From Posidonia oceanica (lineage: Eukaryota > Streptophyta > Magnoliopsida > Alismatales > Posidoniaceae), in NCBI GenBank assembly GCA_037176725.1, contig JAZBRS010000039.1:26696001-26760000 (forward strand): a stretch of DNA of 64,000 bases. The letters run 5' to 3'. The translations under genes and the position numbers were made by a program. This document shows, one piece after another, positions 29,408-38,052 of the stretch. Every line of letters starts with the position of its first letter. Within the stretch, counting starts at the first letter, position 1. The notes beneath the pieces were generated by a model, which had not been told where the DNA came from, searched no databases, and saw nothing but the letters and a program-made list of their open reading frames with translations.

Positions 29408-32026
29408 AGGCAAAGAAGGCCAACCATTGAGAAGCGGAGATTCGCCCCACTGGTGGAACCACTCACGGTCATCTTGCCAAAGGTTGCATCGCTCCTGAAG
29501 TTCCCGGAGGTTCGTCCGCCACCAAGTCCTCTGCCGCCTTGGTTTAGGCCGGACCTCTTCTGCAATTTCCATCGAAGTGCCGGGCATTCGATAGTCAATT
29601 GCTTCTCCCTGCGGAACGCTATTCAGGACTTGATCGAATCGGGAACGATTGTGATCAACACGCACGAGGCATCCACTCAAGCACACACTCATGCATCTGC
29701 ACACTCAGCCGTTCCTCCTCATTCTGGCATCATCCGCCAACCCTTACCGGAGCACTCTTATCCGGGAGGGGCGGGGACCTCAGGCATCCATTCTGTCTTA
29801 CCTTCTGGGCCTGCTACCTCTGTGGTAGACCCTTCTGATCTCATCTCTGACATCTCTGAGTCTTTCCCTGTCAGTCTCTATCTCACGGCATTTGCCGGCT
29901 CCGAGTCGGGAATTCACTTGATCCGACCGCGTGCCATGCCGGTGCGCCCTCTCGCGCCTCCCACCGTGCTTCCCCAGGCTCAATCCCCTGTGCACCTTCT
30001 AGCTAGGGCCCAGCCTAGTTCCCCTATCCACCTCTTAGGGCGACCTCAGCTACACCTTCTAGGCAGACCTCAACCTACCCCAGCCTTCCCACCCCAACAA
30101 CCATACCCTCTAGAGAGACCTCAGTACCCCGTAGGTCCTCCTGTAACCTCTCCTGTGCTCGCAGCACGTGCTCCTGTCGTCATTGGTTTGACCCTGGACA
30201 CCCATCGCGTCCCTTATAGCTACGCCACAGAGATGTGCGCGGAAGTAACGCGATCGGGAAGGGTTTACAGGCCCCCAACACCGGCAATTAGGCCAACTCC
30301 CCCTAGACCTGTTATGCCCCCACCCTCTAGCCAACCCATAGCAGATCTAACCTCGAGCCAGCCTATAGCTAGCCAGATCCCTGCCCAACCTGTAGTAACC
30401 CAGCTTCCTGCCACTACCCCCTTAGAGCCTGCCAGAACTACCCCTCCCCTTGCCAAAAAGAGCCAACCTAAGGCAGACTTGACCTCCCAGCTTAAGAAGG
30501 TCAAAGCCGACATTTCTATCTGGGACTTGATCCACACCTCTGCCGAACACCGCGAGGCTTTTCTTCGTGTGTTCCAGGCTGCCCGTGTGTCCCAGTCCAT
30601 TGAGCCTTCGGCCTTGGAGAGCATGGTTGGGTTGATTGCGGTGCCCCAGGTCATCTCTTTTACGAGTGATGAGCTACCTCCGGCGGGGATTAATCACAAC
30701 CAGCCCCTATTCGTCACGGTGCAGTTCAAAAACTTTTACATTCCCCTAACACTGGTTGATAATGGGTCAGGCCTTAACGTCTGCCCCTTGCGTACTGCAA
30801 CCAAGCGCGGATTCAAAGCCGAGGACGTCACGCTAGCCGTGAAGGGAATGACAGCCTTTGACAACACTCACCATGACGTTCTAGGGATCCTGATTATTCC
30901 TCTTGCTATTGGCCCGGTTGTCTTCGACGTAGAATTCTATGTCGTCGACTTGCAGCCGAACTTCAATCTTCTGCTTGGGCGCCCTTGGCTCCACAAGCAT
31001 CAAGTCCTTCCTTCGACCCTCCATCGAATGATAAAGTACCGTCGCGGAGATGATGTCAATGTCGTCATGGCGGAGAACTTTGAGAAGGAGCGGATCAAAG
31101 CAGTCTCCCCCGTGTCTTCGCAATCTATCCCGTTTGACCCCGAGACTTCTGAAGCCCTATATCGCGTTAATCAGTGTGAGCCGGTTAACTTCATTCCTGA
31201 TCTTGAACGTGTCAACTCCTTGACCGTTCACAGCAACCCCTTTCGAATGGTCGAGAATGTATGTCACAGGTGGGGTTACATAAAGGGTACGCCGCTCGGG
31301 CGTCACGGCCAGGGGATCGCAGAGCCGATCGGAGCAGTGGAGCGAAGGAAATCCGAAGGCCTCGGCTACGAGCCCAAGACCAACGAAGATCACTGCTCTC
31401 AGCTCAACAATCCAGAATCAGCCATTCCCAGAGACCTCACTAACTTTACCAGTGCAGGAACCCTGGGATCGACCAACGATCAAGACACGGTATCGACAGA
31501 GGATTGGGTGTGTGTTGAGGACTACTACTCGGATGAGGAGCAGTCTGGCACAACAGAGGCAGTCCCAACCGGCACAGCAGAAACAGTGATCAGAGCAGAG
31601 GCCGCACAGTCAATCTATTCAGCTCTTCCTCTGGCAGAAACAGCAGGCAGCTCAGTAGGCCCTGTGGCAGAACTAGCAAGTTCCCACTCTCTTGTAGCCA
31701 CATCAGCTTCCCAAGTACAGACAGCAGCAGTGCAGGAGTCAGAGACACTCCTTCTGGCAGAAGCAAGCATGCTACCAGCGGTCACAGCAACATCAGTGCC
31801 ACTGTCCCCCTCTCTGGAGGGCCAGTCCATCAATACAGTCAGCAGCGCGGCTCAGCCCGCTTCAGCATCCACATCTCCAGGAATGCAGCAGGCGCAGTCC
31901 GCTTCGCATCCTCCTGACAACCAGCAGCAGCTCTCATGGCAAGACCCTAAGGCGTTAGAGGCTGCACTCTCTCAGTTACGGCCCGATACAAAAGGCCAAC
32001 TGAGCACTACACTCTCCGAGCCCTAG
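29408..32026 (+). CDS. pol: E1 zinc knuckle, aspartic protease and G-patch-like region
   Basis: Continues the gag frame directly after TAG 29405-29407. At 29561-29602 lies the knuckle CNFHRSAGHSIVNC (C-X2-H-X4-H-X4-C). A proline-rich linker of about 300 codons follows. The protease active site is LVDNGSGLNV with Asp at 30758-30760; the DNGS form is usual in this lineage. The flap-side motif NLLLGRPWLHK follows near 30962. Near 31250-31370, WGYIKGTPLGRHGQG and KSEGLGYEPK resemble a G-patch RNA-binding motif. The remainder is an S/T/A-rich tail. The protease would cut the gag-pol polyprotein. The segment ends in an in-frame TAG (32024) and the frame reopens at once. Confidence 0.85.
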   Translation, partial: RQRRPTIEKRRFAPLVEPLTVILPKVASLLKFPEVRPPPSPLPPWFRPDLFCNFHRSAGHSIVNCFSLRNAIQDLIESGTIVINTHEASTQAHTHASAHSAVPPHSGIIRQPLPEHSYPGGAGTSGIHSVLPSGPATSVVDPSDLISDISESFPVSLYLTAFAGSESGIHLIRPRAMPVRPLAPPTVLPQAQSPVHLLARAQPSSPIHLLGRPQLHLLGRPQPTPAFPPQQPYPLERPQYPVGPPVTSPVLAARAPVVIGLTLDTHRVPYSYATEMCAEVTRSGRVYRPPTPAIRPTPPRPVMPPPSSQPIADLTSSQPIASQIPAQPVVTQLPATTPLEPARTTPPLAKKSQPKADLTSQLKKVKADISIWDLIHTSAEHREAFLRVFQAARVSQSIEPSALESMVGLIAVPQVISFTSDELPPAGINHNQPLFVTVQFKNFYIPLTLVDNGSGLNVCPLRTATKRGFKAEDVTLAVKGMTAFDNTHHDVLGILIIPLAIGPVVFDVEFYVVDLQPNFNLLLGRPWLHKHQVLPSTLHRMIKYRRGDDVNVVMAENFEKERIKAVSPVSSQSIPFDPETSEALYRVNQCEPVNFIPDLERVNSLTVHSNPFRMVENVCHRWGYIKGTPLGRHGQGIAEPIGAVERRKSEGLGYEPKTNEDHCSQLNNPESAIPRDLTNFTSAGTLGSTNDQDTVSTEDWVCVEDYYSDEEQSGTTEAVPTGTAETVIRAEAAQSIYSALPLAETAGSSVGPVAELASSHSLVATSASQVQTAAVQESETLLLAEASMLPAVTATSVPLSPSLEGQSINTVSSAAQPASASTSPGMQQAQSASHPPDNQQQLSWQDPKALEAALSQLRPDTKGQLSTTLSEP

Positions 32027-33013
32027 AGCCCTCTGAAGAGCACCCCTGCTTACTCTCCAATAGTGACCCTGGTAGCATATCCATATATGGCACCGCTGAC
32101 TTGTCTATTTGGGCCTTCTACATCAGAGTTGCCGCCATCGGACGCGCCCGTGAACCAGATCATGCAGATTCCAAGGGCAGCAATCCGTCTTGCAGCTGGG
32201 CCAGTGCCGCAGGCCCCCGGCGCCTACTACGTCGACTCCCCTTCGGACGAGGAAGAAGGAGTGGCGATAGAAGCCCAGGTCGATTCTTGGATGTCTGACT
32301 TAGAGCTACTCTATCAAGAACAAATCAAGTCGATAGCAAAAGACCTGGTAGAGCATCAAGCTGCAGAAAGGAAAGGGAAAGCCGTGGTCACGGACCCTCC
32401 TCTGCAAGAAGACCATGCCTCTATCATGGTCCTGGAAGAAGACTCAGCAACGCCGGACTCCCCTAGACCAGATGAGCTCATTACTCTCCAATCAGAAGGC
32501 GGGTCTAGGTGGTTTGTGCAACACATGCCCCATTTGAGCAGCATAGCGAGCGGCAATGCCCAAATCGGCCGCCGGTCCGGCATACCCACCCCAAGCACAC
32601 TGGAAGACCCAGAGGAGGAAGCATCAGCAAAGCAAGCAGCAGCAGTAACAGAGCAGAAAGCAGAATCAGTAACGGAGCTGTCAGCAGCCTCAGCAGCAGA
32701 ACAGTCAGCAGCATCAGCAGCAGAATCAGCAAGGCCCTCAGCAGAATCAGCAGAGCACTCAGCAGAATTAGTCAGGCCAAAGCAAACAGCAGAAGGAGTT
32801 GCCGAGACGGAGGTCGCGCACCGAGGCTACAAGAACACTCGAGTAAGCGTGACCATCCTGAAGCGTCACCAGGGCCAAGCAGCGGAACACATGCGCTCTT
32901 TCGACATCACAAGTCCTTCGTTTGAGAATGAGATCCTCTCGGAACTTATTGCTTATGGAGAGGAGGATGATACGGGCATGGATGAGACTGATGAATCATT
33001 GCCCGAGTTCTAG
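32027..33013 (+). CDS. E1 pol linker, low-complexity, function unknown
   Basis: Same frame as gag and protease, between the stops at 32024 and 33011. The first part has AYPYMAPLTCLFGPS and an acidic patch (DSPSDEEEGV). The middle (about 32620-32790) is almost entirely A, S, E and K in short repeats such as SAASAAEQSAAS and SAESAEHSAE. The end is acidic (EEDDTGMDETDE). Tat/Ogre elements usually have a variable spacer between protease and reverse transcriptase, and in some Ogre elements an intron lies here. I see no fold or motif. It is probably a flexible linker in the polyprotein. Confidence 0.6.
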   Translation, partial: SPLKSTPAYSPIVTLVAYPYMAPLTCLFGPSTSELPPSDAPVNQIMQIPRAAIRLAAGPVPQAPGAYYVDSPSDEEEGVAIEAQVDSWMSDLELLYQEQIKSIAKDLVEHQAAERKGKAVVTDPPLQEDHASIMVLEEDSATPDSPRPDELITLQSEGGSRWFVQHMPHLSSIASGNAQIGRRSGIPTPSTLEDPEEEASAKQAAAVTEQKAESVTELSAASAAEQSAASAAESARPSAESAEHSAELVRPKQTAEGVAETEVAHRGYKNTRVSVTILKRHQGQAAEHMRSFDITSPSFENEILSELIAYGEEDDTGMDETDESLPEF

Positions 33014-34597
33014 CCCTATGACGACGACCCGGAAGGCCCCAACCTCCATGTTGAAGAAGAAACAGAGGTTGTCAACATCGGCACAGCTGAGGAAGTCAGA
33101 GAAGTTCGTATCAGTGCCCAGCTGTCCTCCCAGGCTCGAGCAGAGTTCATCGCATTCCTGATAGAATATACGGATGTCTTTGCCTGGAGTTACGAGGATA
33201 TGGTCGGCCTTGACATAGAAGTAGTGGTGCACAATCTGCCCTTAAACCCGGATGCCAAGCCAATAAAGCAGAAACTAAGAAGATGGCGACCACAGTGGCT
33301 GCTCATGATCAAAGAAGAGATAATGAAGCAGCTCAGGGTCAACTTTCTGAAGGTCGTTCTTTATCCTGAATGGCTGGCAAACATTGTACCTGTGCCCAAG
33401 AAAGATGGCCGAATCCAGATCTGCATCGACTACAGGGACCTGAACAAGGCGTGTCCCAAGGACGACTTTCCATTGCCTCACATAGACGTCCTAGTCGACA
33501 ATACAGCGGGCCACAAGATGCTCTCCTTCATGGATAGCTTTTTTGGATACAATCAAATCAAAATGGCAGAAGAAGACATGGAAAAGACTTCATTCATCAC
33601 CCCTTAGGGAGTCTTCTGCTACCAAGTCATGCCGTTCGGCCTGAAAAATGCTGGTGCGACCTATCAGAGGGCCATGACTGCGCTGTTCCACGACCTCATG
33701 CACCAAGAAGTAGAGGTCTATGTAGACGACATGATTGCCAAAACCAAAGAGCCTGAAGATCATCTTGCCTGTCTCAAAAAGCTCTTTGACCGTCTACGGA
33801 AGTACAAGCTGCGCCTAAATCCCAAGAAGTGCGTATTCGGGGTGTCTTCTGGCAAATTGCTCGGCTACATTGTTAGCCAAAGGGGGATTGAGGTGGACCC
33901 GTTGAAAGCACAAGCCATCGTGGACATGCCACCCCCTAGAACTGAAAAGAAAGTCAGAAGTCTGCTTGGGCGTTTACAGTATATTAGCCGCTTCATTGCA
34001 CAGCTTACGCCCATCTGCGAGCCCATGTTCAAGCTCTTGAAGAAGAATGCGCAGATTCACTGGAGCGAGGAGTGTCAGGCTGCATTTGCCAAGATCAAGC
34101 AGCTGTTGATCAAGCCTCCTGTCCTGGTCCCGCCTACACCAGGGAGACCTTTGCTTCTCTACCTTTCTACCACGCAGCATTCCATGGGCGCCGTCTTGGG
34201 CCAACATGACGAATCTGGTAGAAGGGAGCGCGCCATCTATTACCTGAGCAAGAAATTTAATGAATGCGAAGCCAGGTACAGTACACTAGAGAAGACTTGT
34301 TTGTCCCTTGTCTGGGCTGCACAGAAACTAAGGCACTACATGATGGCATACCCAGTACAGCTCTTATGTCGGCATGATCCTATCAAGTTCCTTTTCCAAA
34401 AGCCGGCCATGGTGGGCAGATGTGCTAAGTGGCAGGTGTTATTGTCTCAGTACGACATCACCTTTGTCACACAGAAATCCATGAAGGGTCAGGCCATGGC
34501 AGACCATCTTGCTGACCTTCCTCTGCCTGAATACCAACCCCTCCAGACACAGTTCCCTGATGAAGACATTCTCTTTGCAATGGAGGACTCTGAGTAG
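33014..34597 (+). pseudogene. pol: E1 reverse transcriptase and first RNase H, interrupted by TAG
   Basis: Same frame, no indel. The N-terminal approach is FAWSYEDMVGLD and KQKLRRWRPQW. Polymerase motifs: KKDGRIQICIDYRDLNKAC; first catalytic Asp at 33533 in FMDSFFGYNQI; VMPFGLKNAGATYQR; and the YVDD box at 33719-33730. The motif at 33533 is usually DGFSGYNQI, so G and S are replaced, each by a possible single transition. The TAG at 33605-33607 falls in TP-stop-GVFCY, where the family has tryptophan. From about 34075 to 34500 follows the polymerase-linked RNase H (LLLYLSTTQHSMGAVL, AIYYLSKKFNECEARY, KWQVLLSQYDITF). The enzyme would copy element RNA into DNA, but this copy cannot be translated whole. 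Confidence 0.88.
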
Positions 34598-35113
34598 AAA
34601 AATCCTGAGAAATAAGAGGAATGGCAGCTCTACTTTGATGGTGCAGTCAACAAAAAGGGCCGAGGCGTAGGCGCAGTGCTGACCACGCCCCAGGGACAGA
34701 TGATTCCCTTCGCGAGGAAGCTGACTTTCGCATGCACAAACAATGAAGCGGAGTATGAAGCATGCATCCTAGGGTTGAAAGTCGCCCTCGAACATGAGGC
34801 GCAGAAGCTGCATGTGCACGGTGATGCCATGCTGGTAATTTCTCAAGTAAACGGCGACTAGAGGACAAAAGATCCCAAGCTTGTGCCGTATCACGAACAC
34901 CTGCTGAGGCTGATGGAAGAATTTGAGAGCATCTGCTTCACATACATGAACAGAGCCAAGAACGCGTACGCAGACGCATTGGCAACTTTGGCATCCTGGC
35001 TCACTATATCTGAAGACGGTGCAGTGGATGTATCTGTTACACGCATTGAGCAGCCTGCATATTGCCTGAACATAGAAGAGGCGGATCCAGCAGAGGAGCA
35101 GCCCTGGTATTGA
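34598..35113 (+). pseudogene. E1 second (archaeal-type) RNase H, interrupted by stops
   Basis: Dual RNase H is a hallmark of the Tat lineage. After TAA 34613-34615 the frame reads WQLYFDGAVNKKGRGVGAVL. All four expected acidic residues are present: Asp 34637 (YFDGA), Glu 34751 (NNEAEYEA), Asp 34823 (VHGDAML) and Asp 34973 (AYADALATLAS). TAG at 34859-34861 (NGD-stop-RTKD) sits where the family has tryptophan. The segment ends at TGA 35111-35113 (WY-stop-DIK), again a likely former tryptophan or tyrosine position. In related elements this domain is thought to replace or supplement removal of RNA from the hybrid. Catalytic residues are intact but the reading frame is not. Confidence 0.85.
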
Positions 35114-36346
35114 GATATAAAATCTTTCCTAGAGTCTGGCAGCTTTCCTCCCGATACCGCAGTAGCAGACAAGAGAACTCTGGCGCGTCTGGCGTCAAAG
35201 TATGTGTTGGGGTCTGGGCAGCTGTACAAAAGGTCATACAATCAGATGCTACTGCGCTGCCTGAACAAATCGGAGGCTAACACGCTAATGCTCCAAGTGC
35301 ATGCGGGGACCTGTGGCCCGCACATGAACGGCGTCCTCCTGGCCAAGAAGATCTTGCTCCAGGGATATTTCTGGCAGACCATGGAAGCCGACTGCTGCCG
35401 GTTCGTGCGTAGATGCCACAACTGTCAGATTCATGGTAACTTCATCAAGGCCCCTCCACATCAGCTGCACAACATGTCCTCGCCATGGCCTTTCTCCACC
35501 TGGGGGATCGATGTCATTGGCGCCATCCACCCTGCTGCTTCAAATGGTCATCGTTACATTCTGGTAGCGATCGATTACTTTACCAAGTGGGTGGAAGCAG
35601 CCTCTTACAGAACAGTCACCGCTGTGGCAACAGAAAAATTTATCAGAAACAATATCGTTGCCCGATATGGGGTCCCGCACTCAGTCATCTCTGATAATGG
35701 CACAAACTTCATTGCCAGAAGGATCGAGGAATTCCTGCAGAGTCTTAAGATCAAGCATCATCGATCCTCACCCTATCGGCCACAGATGAACGGAGCTGTG
35801 GAGTCTGCAAACAAGAACATTGTCAAGATTCTGAAGAAAATGGCAGAAACCCACAAGGATTGGCACGACAAGCTCCCGTACGCATTCTGGGCGTACAGGA
35901 CATCAATCCGGACCTCTACAGGAGCCACCCCGTACTCTCTGGTGTACGGAATGGAAGCGGTGTTACTTGTTGAAGTAGAGATCCCCTCTCTGCGAATCCT
36001 ACGAGAAGCTGGGTTGGAAGAGGCAGAATGGGTCGAAGACCGCTGCATCCAACTGAACTTAATTGATGAGCGCAGACTGCAAGCTATGCACAACGCTCAC
36101 TGCTATCAGAAGCGGATGGCCAGAGCATTCTTGAAAAAGGTCCATCCCAGAAACATTCAGCCAGGGGACCTTGTCTTGCGCGCCATTCATTTGCCTGACG
36201 GTCGAGAGAAATTCCGACCCAACTGGCGTGGCCCCTTTGTGGTCAAGCAGATCTTTTCAGGAGGCGCTGTAACTCTTGCGGATATGGACCGGGTCGAGCA
36301 GTCTGAGCCTGTCAACCTCTGCTATCTGAAGAAGTACTATCAGTAG
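35114..36346 (+). CDS. pol: E1 integrase
   Basis: Open from the TGA at 35111 to TAG 36344. There is no proper ATG at its start, as expected for a polyprotein domain. The zinc-binding HHCC set is His 35300, His 35321, Cys 35414 and Cys 35423. The catalytic triad is complete: Asp 35510 (WGIDVIG), Asp 35693 (SDNGTNF) and Glu 35801 (AVESANK), spaced D-60-D-35-E. After the core come WHDKLPYAFWAYRTS and a C-terminal FRPNWRGPFVVKQIFSGG / NLCYLKKYYQ end typical of Tat/Ogre. I see no chromodomain. The domain is intact and would join element DNA to the genome with a 5-bp target duplication, as seen here. Confidence 0.9.
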   Translation, partial: DIKSFLESGSFPPDTAVADKRTLARLASKYVLGSGQLYKRSYNQMLLRCLNKSEANTLMLQVHAGTCGPHMNGVLLAKKILLQGYFWQTMEADCCRFVRRCHNCQIHGNFIKAPPHQLHNMSSPWPFSTWGIDVIGAIHPAASNGHRYILVAIDYFTKWVEAASYRTVTAVATEKFIRNNIVARYGVPHSVISDNGTNFIARRIEEFLQSLKIKHHRSSPYRPQMNGAVESANKNIVKILKKMAETHKDWHDKLPYAFWAYRTSIRTSTGATPYSLVYGMEAVLLVEVEIPSLRILREAGLEEAEWVEDRCIQLNLIDERRLQAMHNAHCYQKRMARAFLKKVHPRNIQPGDLVLRAIHLPDGREKFRPNWRGPFVVKQIFSGGAVTLADMDRVEQSEPVNLCYLKKYYQ

Positions 36347-37824
36347 CCGAAAGCGGCCCCGTTGCAGATGCCCTCCTCCCACTTGCACTTGCATTCTCGC
36401 CTCCTGCCACATCTTTTCAAATCATCATCGTCATCCTTTCAACTCTTGCATTCTCTCTCTCCAAAATCATCATCGTCATCCTCTCAAGCATTGTATCTTT
36501 GGCCCGGTGATGAAAACCGGAAGTGCTTGCCTGCTCTGGAAAGAGTCACTCTACCTCACCTGGCACTACTCAGATGTCTTAGCTAGTGAGGGAGCCATCG
36601 CCAACGAGGATAGGCGAACCACCTAATCTCGCAAGGACATACACCTCTGAGGGAGAAAAAAAAATGTTAGGATGTGAGTCTGGAAAAAGCGAGAGTAAAC
36701 ACCTAGGTTTGGGCACATCCAAGGAACAGAAGACGAAGACAGAAGCCGGCCCTAGAGATAGGGGTGTGCAGTCTAACCCTGCTCCTTCTACCCATCACAC
36801 AGCAGACCCAAAACCTAAATCCATTACATTTCAAACACCCTCCTTTTGCCACCAAAATGGGGATAGCAAAAGCCTGAAAAAAAAGAGAAAAGCAAAACAA
36901 CGAGCAAAAAAAAAAAAAAAGAAAAAGAGAAAATAGATAGAACAAAAACCCAAAAAAAAAGGAAAAAAAAAGCAAGCAAAAAAAAGAAACAACAAAAAAA
37001 AAAGAGAAGAAGAAAAAATGCAGCCCGAAAAACACAGGCACCATTATCCCTCATGCTTCACTAGAGACCCCCAGCATGTCGAGCTTAAAAGAATCTACCA
37101 CATCCCTTCAAGAGCGAACACTCACCCTTCTCCTAGCTAGGGGCAGAGAAAGACTGCATACCTATGAGGGAGATATCAATCAAAAAAAAGAGAGCTGAAA
37201 GAATAGGTGTAGGTCCTGAGAGTTTGGCCAATAGCCTGTCCTCAACACACCACCACCTGTACAATGCCAACACCTGTTCCGGAGCGCCACCAGCAAGCCA
37301 AGAGTCTAGGTAGGGCCCAGTGAGTCAGGGACCACTCCCTTCCTTTGCAGCAGGCACCAAAGCACTCCGTATGCTGAGGGCATCCAAGCATACTCATTCA
37401 TCCAAGCATACTCATCTATCCAAGCATACTACTCATCTTCATAAGCATATCACCTGCATCATGCATACATGCATCTTCTTCTATCATTCCTTTTCCTATC
37501 AATTTCTCCCGCTCTGCAACGCGCTTCGGCCCTGAGACAGTACTTCTCCCCAGCAGAGCACATTGACGCCACTCGAGCTGCGCTGGTCCAGATCTCCTGC
37601 CAGCCCTCGCCCCCGTGTCAGCAAGACTGCTGCATAATCCCCTTGTTTATCTATGCTTAATTGCTATGTTCTGTTATTGACTGCTATGATGCATACGGAA
37701 CTACGTTTTCAGTATCAGCTTCTGCTTGTTGTCAATGACTACATACCTGCGAGATCTGACTTTTTATTGATAGCAGGTACCTTCAAGCCTTCAGCTATCA
37801 GCCTGTGTCTCTGCGATCAGCGCA
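36347..37824 (+). other. E1 spacer between integrase and the extra ORF
   Basis: No gene is recognised. Notable parts: repeated CATCATCGTCATCCT (36424-36490); GGTGATGAAAACCGGAAG (36507), a phrase like those downstream of integrase in other Tat elements; a strongly A-rich purine tract (36885-37020); and short CAAGCATACTCAT direct repeats (37386-37440). Just before the extra ORF, a T-rich stretch ends in GATAGCAG|GTACC (AG at 37775-37776), a possible splice acceptor. Confidence 0.55.
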
Positions 37825-38052
37825 ATGGGCTTCCCAACTCTGCTGACTCCCGTACATTGCTCGGAAACCCTGCGAGAATGGATCGGCAGGCTCACGCAAG
37901 AAGACTGCGAGAAGCTGCGCCTCTGGGGGATCCCAACTAAACTGCTGAAGGCCGCTGACGTGGAAGTCAGCCGTCACCTTCTGTGTGCCGCCGTAAGATT
38001 CTGGAAACCGGCGTACCATGTCTTTCGCTTTGGCAAAACTGAGCTGACACCT
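37825..38052 (+). pseudogene. Extra ORF of E1, DUF7745-like, N-terminal part
   Basis: Starts at ATG 37825 (context GCGCAATGGGC) and runs 76 codons to the CACCT target site of solo LTR C. It includes LREWIGRLTQEDCEKLRLWG and, near the junction, CAAVRFWKPAYHVFRFGKTE. The pattern of an aromatic 'RFW.P.Y..F.FG' block followed by an L-x-P-T-x-E-E block is what I recall of DUF7745, an uncharacterised plant family related to plant-mobile-domain proteins. The second block begins right after the inserted LTR (43550), which shows the two parts were one gene. Function is unknown. It sits on the sense strand after integrase, where retroviruses keep env, but I see no signal peptide or membrane span. Confidence 0.65.
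38048..38052 (+). repeat. Target duplication of solo LTR C, left copy
   Basis: CACCT precedes TGTAGTAATCCC. The same bases are at 43545-43549. Confidence 0.93.
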
